Assembly (NCBI GenBank): GCA_937922785.1
Contig: CALAJQ010000009.1
Location: 237,249-301,248, forward strand
Origin: an uncultured Acidimicrobiales bacterium
GTDB taxonomy: Bacteria > Actinomycetota > Acidimicrobiia > Acidimicrobiales > SZUA-35
DNA length: 64,000 nt
Direction: 5' to 3'
Positions 43,003-51,316 of the stretch are shown here, piece by piece; within the stretch, counting starts at the first letter, position 1, and each line of letters opens with the position of its first letter. Under the pieces are notes generated by a model. It was not told where the DNA came from. It made no database searches and was given only the letters and a program-made list of their open reading frames with translations. The translations under genes and the position numbers were made by a program.

Positions 43003-45530
43003 CTAGCGATTCGAATCAGTCGGGCACACGGAGAGAATCCAGTGCGTCGAACTCAACGGAAGGCGGCACCCGGAGGGAAGCAGCGGGTCGCTCGGCTGGC
43101 GGGCCACATGACGATGGCACACGTAGAGAATCTGGGGCATTCGCTACCGACGGATCAACTTCTTACGGGAACAGCCAGCTACTACCTAGTCTCCAGAATT
43201 CGTACCGTTTCATTGCCGAGCTTCCGTCTGGCAACGAGGCGCAAGTCCTTCATTGCTTCAGCCAAGACGCAGAATGTGACGTCCTTATCAAGCAGTACAA
43301 CAAGGGGATTGAGCCGGACACATCAGCGCTCAGGAGTCTTCAGCAGGTTGACCTGGCACACGTCATAGAAATCCATGCCTTCGATATGGACCCATCGAGT
43401 AGCCGCTTCTATGAGGTGCTGGAGTGGATTCCCGACGGGACGCTACGCGATTCGATTACAGATGACGATGTAGCAGGCCGGCTCAACCTAGTCATCGAGG
43501 AACTATCCACAGCGATTGCTGGCATCCACGACTCGGGAGTAATTCACCGCGACATCAAACCAGAGAACGTCCTCATTCGAGACCGAGGCGAATTGGATCT
43601 AGTGGTTGCCGACTTCGGCATAGCGCGCGCACTTGAAGGCACCAAGCGGATGACCACAGTGGCGGGCACTATCGAATACCGAGCTCCCGAGACGATTAGA
43701 TCCGCTGTCGCGGTAGAGAATCGACCGGGTGCCGACTGGTGGTCGCTTGGAATAATCGTTGCTGAGATCTACTTAGGCCGAAGCTTTTTTGCACTGCCGG
43801 ACGGAAGCCGTCGGCCAGTCGCTGCTATCGAGGAAGATGTCCGACGTGCGCGGTTGGATTTTGATCAGATCGAAGACGAGAGTGTGCGCCTGCTGTGTCG
43901 TGGACTTTGTACTCATCAGCCGGAGGACAGGTGGGGTGCGGCGCAAGTTTCCAAATGGCTGATCGACCCGGCCGATCTATCTCTAACTGTCGCCGCGGAG
44001 AGTTTTGCACAATCAGGTGGGTATTCGGCAACAGTCGTGTTTAACGGCGAGCACGATAACCCGGTCGACTTATCCAGCGCACTCCAAGATGATTGGAAGA
44101 AGGCAGAGCGACTACTCTTCGACGACACAAGCCAAGAGCTCATAGATCAGATCACATTGGCGTGCGCTACCTGGGACAGGCGTGATGTCCCCGAAATACT
44201 CAGTCGGGCCAAGTTAGAGCGCGATACAACCTCCGGCGAGCTGCTAGCACGCCTCCTGATCCGGCTTGATTCCGAGCTACGTCCCATTTACGACGGTGTC
44301 GACGTTCGGCCGGCGGCATTGCGGCGAAACCCTGCTGGACAAAGCGTCGAATCTCTCCAAAAGATCTCAACCCAACGGATATTGTCGATCTGGCGGGACC
44401 TGCCGGGCATGGAAGGTGCTGAAGCCCTCGACAGACGTTGGCATGAGATGGAAGCGGCTGTGATAAATCACGGTTCCTCCCTTTGGACCAGCGATATCCG
44501 AGACGCTGAACGACGGCGTATGCTTTTTGCTGCGATCAATCCTGCCGTTGCGACGAAGGGTCTGCGGAGTCGCCTAAAGGATAGTGAGCACTACCACGAA
44601 GCGAGGCGCAGTCCTGAATTCGCTAGGCTGGTCCGACGCCGAGCGAGTGTAGCTGACCTAGCGCTTGCCGCCGCAGTTGTGGATAGCGTTGGAGTGCGAG
44701 TCAAAAGCGGCTCTATCGCTGCGGTTAGCGGGGACCGATGGTGGTCACATTCTGGAGAACAACAGGGAGCGCTTGCAGCGATGTGGGTGACTCTCTTCGG
44801 CATAGCCGCTCTGGGCTACTATCTCAGAACCGAGGGGCGGCTGCCGGATATTGGTCTGGCTCAATCGACCTTACGCTGGCCAGCTGCGGCTGCCGTCGGA
44901 GTGGCGTTTGTTGGGATGTTCCTTAGGCGAACACTACTGATCTGGTTCCCCCTCATTGCGACTGCTGGAGCCGTTGCCCTTGTGCGCAACCCATTCGTCT
45001 GGGATTCATTCTTTGTCACGGAAACGAGTGAGTCTCAGTTCGCGGCAGCAGTGCTGTTGGCACCATCTCTAGGTTTCTTCCTCGCAGCGGGTGTGACCAT
45101 TATGAAGTTCCGTGGAATCACCTTTCCTGCCCTCGCTGCAGTCTGTGGTTTGGCGTTTGTTGCGACATTGGACGGACCGCTGAACTGGCTCGACCAGCGA
45201 AGCACCATTGAGTCTGCGCCAGCTAGCGCTCCGACGACAACCGCTTTGCCGACCGAGGTTTCCGGCGTCACACAACTACCAGCTGCCGAGGCTTGCTTCG
45301 TTGCTCAGCTCGCGACGTTCGATACCTGGGACGATGCTATGGAGGCAGCCAATAGCGGCGGATTTGTGGCAGGGCCCTCAGAGTGGATTCCAGGATGGTC
45401 GCCAGGCAAGTGGGTCGTGTTTGCTGCATTCCCGTCGGTGGAGGAGGCGCAACTGGCTGTGAATGCTGCCTCTGGATACCAAGGAGTAGTCGTGGAGATC
45501 CCTGCTGGTGGCGATGCGTGTGTCGGGTAG
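42999..45530 (+). CDS. Membrane Ser/Thr protein kinase with SPOR-like ectodomain
   Basis: 843 residues, ATGA overlap with PP2C. Residues 1-45 carry three GTRRE repeats (SGTRRESS, GGTRREAA, DGTRRESG), candidate phosphothreonine sites. The kinase domain (about 65-320) has VLIKQY, HRDIKPEN (Asp185), DFG and YRAPE. A helical region with no assigned fold follows. Four or more membrane segments lie between about 590 and 725 (for example WVTLFGIAALGYYL and LAAVCGLAFVATL). The C-terminal 80 residues (FVAQLATFDTWDDAMEAAN, then WVVFAAFPSVEEAQLAV) resemble SPOR and should face the wall. This suggests sensing of peptidoglycan state. Confidence 0.92.
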   Translation: MTSDSNQSGTRRESSASNSTEGGTRREAAGRSAGGPHDDGTRRESGAFATDGSTSYGNSQLLPSLQNSYRFIAELPSGNEAQVLHCFSQDAECDVLIKQYNKGIEPDTSALRSLQQVDLAHVIEIHAFDMDPSSSRFYEVLEWIPDGTLRDSITDDDVAGRLNLVIEELSTAIAGIHDSGVIHRDIKPENVLIRDRGELDLVVADFGIARALEGTKRMTTVAGTIEYRAPETIRSAVAVENRPGADWWSLGIIVAEIYLGRSFFALPDGSRRPVAAIEEDVRRARLDFDQIEDESVRLLCRGLCTHQPEDRWGAAQVSKWLIDPADLSLTVAAESFAQSGGYSATVVFNGEHDNPVDLSSALQDDWKKAERLLFDDTSQELIDQITLACATWDRRDVPEILSRAKLERDTTSGELLARLLIRLDSELRPIYDGVDVRPAALRRNPAGQSVESLQKISTQRILSIWRDLPGMEGAEALDRRWHEMEAAVINHGSSLWTSDIRDAERRRMLFAAINPAVATKGLRSRLKDSEHYHEARRSPEFARLVRRRASVADLALAAAVVDSVGVRVKSGSIAAVSGDRWWSHSGEQQGALAAMWVTLFGIAALGYYLRTEGRLPDIGLAQSTLRWPAAAAVGVAFVGMFLRRTLLIWFPLIATAGAVALVRNPFVWDSFFVTETSESQFAAAVLLAPSLGFFLAAGVTIMKFRGITFPALAAVCGLAFVATLDGPLNWLDQRSTIESAPASAPTTTALPTEVSGVTQLPAAEACFVAQLATFDTWDDAMEAANSGGFVAGPSEWIPGWSPGKWVVFAAFPSVEEAQLAVNAASGYQGVVVEIPAGGDACVG

Positions 45531-46215
45531 CATCGCTATCTCGAGAATTCACTATCCAGTAACTGCTCTGGGATTTGGTCGCCGAATTGGTATTTGGTTT
45601 CAAGGCTGCGGGATTGGATGTGTGAATTGCATTTCCCAGGACACGTGGAATCGTGGCGAACCTAATTGGCCAGTCGCCCACGTGATCGATTCGGTGATGG
45701 CCCAAGTGCGGGACATGGGCGGGTCTGTCGACGGGATTACGATCACCGGAGGCGAACCGACTGAGCAGTGGGAGGGAGTGAAGGCCGTCATCGCGAAGCT
45801 GAAAGCTGCCCTGGAGGCCGATGACCTTGCCCAAAATCCACTGGACGTCATCCTGTTCACGGGCATTAGTTGCGACCGTCTTGCCGACGTCGCCCCAGGT
45901 GTTGACGAAGTCGTTGATGCGGCTGTCGCCGGGCCATACAACGAACGCCTTGCGTCGGATGCGCCGCTTCGCGCATCAACGAACCAACAAATCCTCACGT
46001 TCAGCGAGCTAGGCCGGTCGCGTTATGAAAACGCCGAGCAATATGAGAGAACTCACTTGCAACTCGTGGTCGATCGTGGCTCAATGCACATAATCGGACT
46101 TCCGAAACCGGGCGAAATGCCTCGGCTCGAAGACGCCCTAGCTTCATCTGGAATCGATCTCCTGGGTGTGTCCTGGAGATCGCATTCGAACGCCGCCAGC
46201 TCTCCAGAAGGCTAA
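45514..46215 (+). CDS. Radical SAM activase-like protein (PflA/NrdG type)
   Basis: About 233 residues from ATG 45514; GTG 45508 is an equal choice. The radical SAM signature is CGIGCVNC (C32-x3-C36-x2-C39), with the SAM-binding ITITGGEP after it. The short core without extra cluster motifs resembles activating enzymes such as PflA and NrdG. No glycyl-radical enzyme is coded nearby, so its target is unknown; it could modify a protein of this locus. It starts inside the kinase gene's 3' end, so it belongs to the operon. Confidence 0.85.
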   Translation: MRVSGSIAISRIHYPVTALGFGRRIGIWFQGCGIGCVNCISQDTWNRGEPNWPVAHVIDSVMAQVRDMGGSVDGITITGGEPTEQWEGVKAVIAKLKAALEADDLAQNPLDVILFTGISCDRLADVAPGVDEVVDAAVAGPYNERLASDAPLRASTNQQILTFSELGRSRYENAEQYERTHLQLVVDRGSMHIIGLPKPGEMPRLEDALASSGIDLLGVSWRSHSNAASSPEG

Positions 46216-46234
46216 CCGTGATCCGGAATCTCTA

Positions 46235-47173
46235 ATGGGATCGCCATTGCGCTCGCTTGGATTGCTATTCGCAGTTGTCATCGCCATGTCTATTGCCCAA
46301 GTTCCGAACGACGTAACAGCAACAGTTGCGCTTTTCTGGCTGCTGGTGGTTACCTTGTTGATCGCTGTTTCGGGAGGACGACCAGTCAGGGCTACAACCG
46401 CTGGACGCAGGTCAACGAAAGCCCGCCGGCCCGGTTACCTAGCCCGGTACGATCTTTTTACCGAGGCGCTAGTACCGACGGCGATGCTTACCGGTGTTGC
46501 CTTTTCCGAAGCATCACACATCGTTAGGGGCCTTTCGATAGCCACCGTTGCAATATCCGCAGCCATATTGGCCTTCTTCTTTTTCTTCGTATCAGTTCGA
46601 CTAGGCGCCGCGATCGCAGGCCTTGCAGGCTGCCTAGGTGTTCTGTTCTCGTTCTTCTTCTCGTCTTCGCCTTGCCGTGATCAAGTTTCGTCAGCGGGCT
46701 TGATCATCTTCTCAGCGGTAGTCGTGGCCGGTGTTGTGTCCGCCGGGCTCTTCCGAATTCCGGTCCGGGTTCCCGCTTGGCTGTCACCAGCTCGAGTGAT
46801 CGATACTCTGCGATTGCGGACCCTCCCAAGGCGCCGCCCCGCTGGCACATGGATGCTGGCGCTATTTGGGTTAGTTGAGTTGGCAGTTTTCTCGGCACAA
46901 CCTGCAGGGATGGATATCTGGTCTTCGGCCCCAGCGGGTGCCGTCTGGGCGTTTGGGTTGCTGTTAGCAGTTGTCGCGTTCTTGGGCCATTACGCACCGG
47001 AGCTTGTAATCAGCCTGTGTGCTCTGGGCCTTCTGATCGCAACGGTTTATCTTGCAACTCTAGAACTAGTGTCGACGGTCGGAGCGTGCATCCCTGCCGG
47101 ACACTTCTTTGTTGTCACTATTGCGGCTGCCGTTGGTGCGGCTGGCGGTCAACTTTTGTCCTTAAATCCGTAG
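46235..47173 (+). CDS. Polytopic membrane protein, unknown
   Basis: 312 residues from ATG 46235. About eight hydrophobic segments can be counted, e.g. LGLLFAVVIAMSIA, ALFWLLVVTLLIAVSG, ILAFFFFFVSVRLGAAIAGLAG, FSAVVVAGVVSAGLF, WAFGLLLAVVAFLGHY and FVVTIAAAVGAAGG. No family recognised. It has the character of a channel or scaffold membrane protein. Last gene of the kinase operon, 19 bases after the radical SAM gene. The C-terminus is short. Confidence 0.72.
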   Translation: MGSPLRSLGLLFAVVIAMSIAQVPNDVTATVALFWLLVVTLLIAVSGGRPVRATTAGRRSTKARRPGYLARYDLFTEALVPTAMLTGVAFSEASHIVRGLSIATVAISAAILAFFFFFVSVRLGAAIAGLAGCLGVLFSFFFSSSPCRDQVSSAGLIIFSAVVVAGVVSAGLFRIPVRVPAWLSPARVIDTLRLRTLPRRRPAGTWMLALFGLVELAVFSAQPAGMDIWSSAPAGAVWAFGLLLAVVAFLGHYAPELVISLCALGLLIATVYLATLELVSTVGACIPAGHFFVVTIAAAVGAAGGQLLSLNP

Positions 47174-47409
47174 TCTGTTCCGTTTGTCGTCGCGGATAGT
47201 GGCCAATTGCAATGCGCGGATGGCCTGGGCGGTTGCATTGCTACTTCGTTTCGGCATTGCACGGCGTAAGTACCGCGGTCTGCGCCGGGCTCATAAGCCC
47301 AAGGTCATCGCATCTGCCTCCGCTGCGACTCGGTGATCGCGATGTTGTCACTGGCTCAGCGGGTGTCAACCGCCATCGTTCTGAGCTTGAACGTGACGGC
47401 AATCAACCT

Positions 47410-48291
47410 CTAAGCCCCAAAGCCTCGGGCGTCTTGTTTGAGAGCGGTGTCGATGCTTAGGGCGCAGGCGACCACCAAGCTGTTTAGTGGTTCTGCCGGT
47501 CGGTGGTGTACTTGGACGACGTAGTTGTCGGCTGTGGTGAACATTGTTTTGGCGATGCCTTCGAACGTTTTGGTCACTCTCGCTATTTCAGTGCCGGAAG
47601 CGTCTTCGATTCTGAAGTTCCACGCTCGCCAGTTCTCGCCTTTGATCGCGCCGAGTGTCATGCCTCCTGATTCGATTGCGAAGTTGATCTTCCCGAACAC
47701 GTTCTGCTGAACGATTCGTCCGATCTCGTTACCCGAAGCATCCGAAACAATAACCTTCGACTTGAATATCTTGCCGGGTCTTGTCAGGCCGAGAAGTAGA
47801 CGACCGCCTGCGTCGTGAACCTCGAGCTTGGTGACGAAGAACTGATCGATACTGCCAAGCAGTCGAATGAGCTTTCTAAATGCTGACTGGCCGACTTGTT
47901 CAACCGAAGCGATTTGTTGTCCGTTCTGATCAAAGATTGAGTACTGGTTGTTCAACTCAATGAGCTTTGCCTTCTGATTCACCACCAGAACTGGCTCGTT
48001 GAAGATTGACCCGCCGCCACCGCCGACAGCCCCTTGAATCCCGGCGCCCCGGTAACCGGTGCCGCTGACTTGGTCGGCGATGTTCTTGCCCTCGTTGCCG
48101 ACTGTTAGTGCTGAGTCGATCCGGTCGAGCTTCCCAGGTTTCGGCGTCGGGCTAGTTCCGGGTGCGTTCACGGGATCGGAGCCTGATACTCCGGCGTTGC
48201 TGATGTGATCAGTCCAAAGCTCGCCGTCCCAGTAGCGAAGTTCGGCCCTACCAGTCGGGTCGGGGTACCAGTTGGGCGAAGGTTCAGACAT
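47410..48291 (-). CDS. DUF2510 / phospholipid-scramblase-like protein
   Basis: 293 residues. The N-terminal NWYPDPTGRAELRYWDGELWTDHISNAG is a DUF2510 motif common in actinobacterial membrane-linked proteins. From about residue 100 the sequence (VLVVNQKAKLIELNNQYSIFD, then IGRIVQQNVFGKINFAIE) follows the scramblase / LURP-one tubby-like beta barrel. It is probably a membrane-associated protein; lipid scrambling activity in bacteria is not established. It marks the return to ordinary genome after the accessory block. Confidence 0.82.
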   Translation of the reverse strand: MSEPSPNWYPDPTGRAELRYWDGELWTDHISNAGVSGSDPVNAPGTSPTPKPGKLDRIDSALTVGNEGKNIADQVSGTGYRGAGIQGAVGGGGGSIFNEPVLVVNQKAKLIELNNQYSIFDQNGQQIASVEQVGQSAFRKLIRLLGSIDQFFVTKLEVHDAGGRLLLGLTRPGKIFKSKVIVSDASGNEIGRIVQQNVFGKINFAIESGGMTLGAIKGENWRAWNFRIEDASGTEIARVTKTFEGIAKTMFTTADNYVVQVHHRPAEPLNSLVVACALSIDTALKQDARGFGA

Positions 48292-48347
48292 GGCCTGATG
48301 CTAGCTGCGCCTCGCTCAGCCGGTGACAGAAGACTACGGTCGAAGCC

Positions 48348-48914
48348 ATGAGCGAAAACCTACAGAACTATACGAAGGCTGTTTTCAGCTTCGACCACGT
48401 ACTCAAGTCGGCCAAGGACACCGTCTACGCCCGCAAGGCGCCGTGCGCAGGATGGACTGGCACCGATGTGTTCGAGCACGCTTTGGGCAATATGTCGATG
48501 GTCAGGGCTTTCGCCAAGACTGGCAAGGGGCCAAAGTCGACACCGAAGCTGGGCAAGGATCCGTTGGGTCAATGGATCAGGTTGCGTGACGATACTCTCG
48601 GAACCCTCGACCAACCAGACGTGTTGCACTCGACCGCGTCGGAACCGTTCGGACCCGACTTTGGTGACATGCCGGTCGACGCGCTCGTTGGGTTCATGGC
48701 TGCAGAGCTAGTTGTTCACACGTGGGACATGGCTCGGACCGCCAAGGTCGACGAGCGGCTTGAGCCAAAACTTGTGAAGTTCACCCATGCCGCATGGAAA
48801 TCACTGGGCGAGGACGTGCTGCGGATGGAAGGCATGTTCGGTCCAGCGATCAAACCGGTTAAAGGTGCCGATGCCCAGACCAAGATGCTCAACTTCCTCG
48901 GCCGCAAGGTCTGA
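48348..48914 (+). CDS. TIGR03086-family (DinB/mycothiol-dependent isomerase-like) protein
   Basis: 188 residues. The pattern APCAGWTGTDVFEHALGNM near residue 35 and ELVVHTWDMARTAKVDERLEP near 125 are those of the TIGR03086 family, relatives of mycothiol-dependent maleylpyruvate isomerase. The His residues in both motifs fit the metal site of the DinB fold. The substrate is unknown. It is divergent from the scramblase-like gene, with a 56-bp intergenic space. Confidence 0.85.
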   Translation: MSENLQNYTKAVFSFDHVLKSAKDTVYARKAPCAGWTGTDVFEHALGNMSMVRAFAKTGKGPKSTPKLGKDPLGQWIRLRDDTLGTLDQPDVLHSTASEPFGPDFGDMPVDALVGFMAAELVVHTWDMARTAKVDERLEPKLVKFTHAAWKSLGEDVLRMEGMFGPAIKPVKGADAQTKMLNFLGRKV

Positions 48915-48942
48915 CACCCGGGTCATGAGCTAACGATTCACC

Positions 48943-48968
48943 GTATGCATACGTAAGACATACATGTT
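48943..48968 (+). promoter_or_regulatory. Putative operator of the RHH/PIN pair
   Basis: The perfect palindrome GTATGCATAC (48943-48952) is followed by a second CATAC 11 bases on. This lies just before the ATG of the ribbon-helix-helix gene, where such antitoxins bind to repress their own operon. Confidence 0.45.
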
Positions 48969-48979
48969 ATGCTAGTTGT

Positions 48980-49240
48980 ATGGCTCAACGTACCACGCTT
49001 TCACTTGACGAGAGTTCTCGTAGGCTCTTGGCCGAGTTGGCCGAGGTGTACGGGTCTCAAAGTGCTGCAGTCAGAGAGGCGGTTGCAGCTCAGCACGCGA
49101 TGCTGGCACGGCGGGCGAAGCGGCAGGCCTTCATCGATGATCTGGTTGCTCAAGCTGGCGAGCCGAGCGATGAAGACCGCAACTGGGCCCGACGGGTTGC
49201 AGTCGAGGCGGCCGCTGCTTCGGTGGCGGCAAAGCAGTGA
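48980..49240 (+). CDS. Ribbon-helix-helix antitoxin
   Basis: 86 residues. Begins AQRTTLSLDESSRRLLAELAEVYG with SQSAAVREAV, a typical ribbon-helix-helix fold for DNA binding. The acidic/helical C-terminal half would wrap the toxin. It overlaps the next gene by 4 bases (GTGA), the usual antitoxin-toxin arrangement. Confidence 0.85.
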   Translation: MAQRTTLSLDESSRRLLAELAEVYGSQSAAVREAVAAQHAMLARRAKRQAFIDDLVAQAGEPSDEDRNWARRVAVEAAAASVAAKQ

Positions 49241-49587
49241 TTCTGGATGCGGGAGTTTTTCATCTTGCCGAACAGAATCCGCGACGGCTGGCCGCATTGC
49301 TTCAAGAACTAGGGGAGTCGGAGTTCGCAACTAACGAAGGCGTGATGGCGCAGGTCTGGCGTCATCCGGCTCGTCAGGCGCTCATCTCACGCATGCTGTC
49401 AGCACTCGACGTCGAAGTGGAACCGCTAACCAACGGTCGAGCCATTGGAGTGCTGTTGGGCCGGACCGAGACAACAGATGTGGTCGATGCCAGCATTGCG
49501 GTTATGGCTCAGAGCCGGCAGCAAGCTGTGCTCACGAGCGATCCAGGTGACCTCACAATTCTAGGAGCAGTTGCAGTCGCCCTTTGA
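49237..49587 (+). CDS. PIN-domain toxin (VapC-like)
   Basis: 116 residues, GTG start. Acidic PIN residues are present: ILDAG (Asp4), NEGVMAQVW (Glu), TTDVVDASIAV (Asp) and LTSDPGDL (Asp). PIN toxins are ribonucleases that cut tRNA or rRNA. Together with the RHH protein upstream it forms a type II toxin-antitoxin pair. The domain is complete though short. Confidence 0.87.
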   Translation: MILDAGVFHLAEQNPRRLAALLQELGESEFATNEGVMAQVWRHPARQALISRMLSALDVEVEPLTNGRAIGVLLGRTETTDVVDASIAVMAQSRQQAVLTSDPGDLTILGAVAVAL

Positions 49588-49635
49588 CCAAGTTGTAGTG
49601 ACTGGTTGCGGAACCCAAGGATGCGAAGATGAACC

Positions 49636-50028
49636 ATGCGCATCAACATTTCTTCTGGCGACCCGTTTGAATCGGTCTACGGATATTCACGAGCTGTCCG
49701 AGTTGGCGATCACGTCCACGTTTCTGGAACAACTGCACAACCACCGTTCGTCAAAGGTTGCGATAGCTACGTTCAAGCGAAGAATGCTCTACAGATCATC
49801 GAACAGGCTCTTATCGAAGCCGGCACGAGCTTCACCTCAGTTGTTAGGACAGTCACCTACGTGACCGACATGGCCGACGCATCGCTCGTAGCGAAGGCGC
49901 ACTTGGAAGCATTCGAAGCTGTGCGGCCTGCAGCCACGCTCGTCGAGGTATCCGCGCTCGATGATCCGGCACGGAAGGTGGAGATCGAGGCATACGCAAC
50001 TTGTTCTCCGCAGGAATCCAAGCCTTAG
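49636..50028 (+). CDS. RidA-family protein
   Basis: 130 residues. The signature RPAATLVEVSALDDPARKVEIEAYA near residue 95 is that of RidA/YjgF. The Arg needed for imine hydrolysis is the first residue of that motif. These proteins deaminate reactive enamine/imine intermediates. Cytoplasmic trimer in the family. No operon partner is evident. Confidence 0.9.
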   Translation: MRINISSGDPFESVYGYSRAVRVGDHVHVSGTTAQPPFVKGCDSYVQAKNALQIIEQALIEAGTSFTSVVRTVTYVTDMADASLVAKAHLEAFEAVRPAATLVEVSALDDPARKVEIEAYATCSPQESKP

Positions 50029-50114
50029 AAGCAAACGACGCTAGGTTGGTTCAGCGCCCGGTAACAAACAACCCAAGCGATTCTGAACCCGCTGGGACGC
50101 CGAGGCGTCGTTGA

Positions 50115-50936
50115 CTAGCGGCGTAGCCAGCTGTCTAGCGCCTCGGTCAGTTTGGGCATGATTAGCCAGCTGAGGATGGCGACGCCTCCGATGTTGCCGG
50201 CGAGGACGGTCAGTAGGTATGGGAAGTTGTCGGGTAGTAGCCGGCCGAGGATTCCGTTGAGGACGAGGACGGTGGGGTAGAGGGCGAGTAGCACGGTTGC
50301 GGCTTGTTTCCATGTTTTGACTTTGCGGGGGCCGAAGGAGAACCAGCCGGCGTATCCGTCGACCACGTTGAGTTGGCGTTCGCCGTCGATGTGTTCGTCG
50401 AGTCGTTCTAGTTGGTGGCGTCGTTCGTCAGATGACAGCCAGCCATCGAGGTGTGGTTGGGATCGGAATGAGAACACGATGACTGTGTCTTCTTGTACGC
50501 CTTCGACTGGCGCGAATAGTTGGGTGCTGACGAACCCGTCGAAGGTTGCCATTGATTCGGCTACGTGTTCGTAGTCGAGCTTGAATGCTTCCCGGTTTTC
50601 GGGGCGGACGCGGAATGAGGCGACTGCGGTGACGGGGTCGTCTCCGGTGTTGATTGCTAGGCGCTGGACTCGGGCTTGGCCGTCGGTGAGGTCGGCGCCT
50701 AGGGCGAGTAGTTCGGCGCGGTGGGGTGATTCGAGCCAGTTGTCGAGGAGTGATTGTGATTCGAACTGGTAGACGATGACCCATTCGTTGGGGTGGCTTG
50801 GGCTTGGTGGTTGGAGTTCGCTGCCGAGGTGGCCGGGCATGGCGGCGGCGGTGTCGGTGATGTTGTGGAGCCAGCGTTCGAAGTCGCGCTCGTGCCCGGT
50901 TCTGGGTCGTCGGGCTACGATAACGGTGGGGGTCAC
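50115..50936 (-). CDS. Membrane protein with two antibiotic-biosynthesis-monooxygenase (ABM) domains
   Basis: About 273 residues. Two tandem ABM-like units are visible: TVIVARRPRTGHERDFERWLHNI with WVIVYQFESQSLLDNWLESP, and VASFRVRPENREAFKLDYEHV with TVIVFSFRSQPHLDGWLSS. A C-terminal membrane part follows (TVLLALYPTVLVLNGILG and LLTVLAGNIGGVAILSWLI). I use GTG 50936; GGAGG lies 16 bases upstream of it, closer to an in-frame ATC, so the exact start is uncertain. A frame extending to 51269 has non-biological composition upstream of this point. Confidence 0.78.
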   Translation of the reverse strand: MTPTVIVARRPRTGHERDFERWLHNITDTAAAMPGHLGSELQPPSPSHPNEWVIVYQFESQSLLDNWLESPHRAELLALGADLTDGQARVQRLAINTGDDPVTAVASFRVRPENREAFKLDYEHVAESMATFDGFVSTQLFAPVEGVQEDTVIVFSFRSQPHLDGWLSSDERRHQLERLDEHIDGERQLNVVDGYAGWFSFGPRKVKTWKQAATVLLALYPTVLVLNGILGRLLPDNFPYLLTVLAGNIGGVAILSWLIMPKLTEALDSWLRR

Positions 50937-51316
50937 TCGATTCTCGATGATGCAACCTCCTGCTAACGGCCAAGACGACCGGTCGTGGCGACCCGGTCGT
51001 GGCGACCCGGTCGTGCTGGGAATTGTAGAGTGACGGCCGGGCGGACTCCGCACCGCTTTGGGCGGGTGAGTGTGGCGCAGCTTCCGCGCCCGGTGGTCAT
51101 CAAAGTCGGGGCCAAGTTGTCGGGTCGATGCCGGAACCTCCGGCGATGTCAAGCTCATCATGGCGCCGGGAGGGGCCGCGGTCACAGCCACGAAGCGGGG
51201 ATTAGCAAGTTTCTTGGACATGGGACTAACTAAATGGCTCGACATCCACCAAGGGACTGCGCCGTCCATCTAGATTGCTGGACGTCATTCCAAGGTCCCG
51301 ATCCTTTTGGAGATTC
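50937..51316. other. Intergenic region with short tandem repeats
   Basis: It separates divergent genes. It contains the 14-bp tandem repeats listed separately and TTGGAC near 51214, a possible -35 for the giant gene, but no convincing matching -10. No gene is supported here; the long open frames are high-GC shadows. Confidence 0.4.
50976..51015. repeat. Short tandem repeat, about three 14-bp units
   Basis: The unit GACCCGGTCGTGGC occurs nearly three times (GACCGGTCGTGGC, GACCCGGTCGTGGC, GACCCGGTCGTGCT). Each unit contains ACCGGT-like or CCGGTCG symmetry. Possibly replication slippage, or a protein-binding array ahead of the double-ABM gene. Confidence 0.6.

Noticed and set aside
47174..47409. 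Possible gene in the space before the scramblase-like gene
   Set aside because: The open frames are short, without ribosome site or protein-like composition. Nothing is supported there.
50428..50973. 181-codon Arg/Pro-rich minus-strand frame
   Set aside because: Extreme Arg/His/Pro composition in another frame of the double-ABM gene shows it is a shadow.
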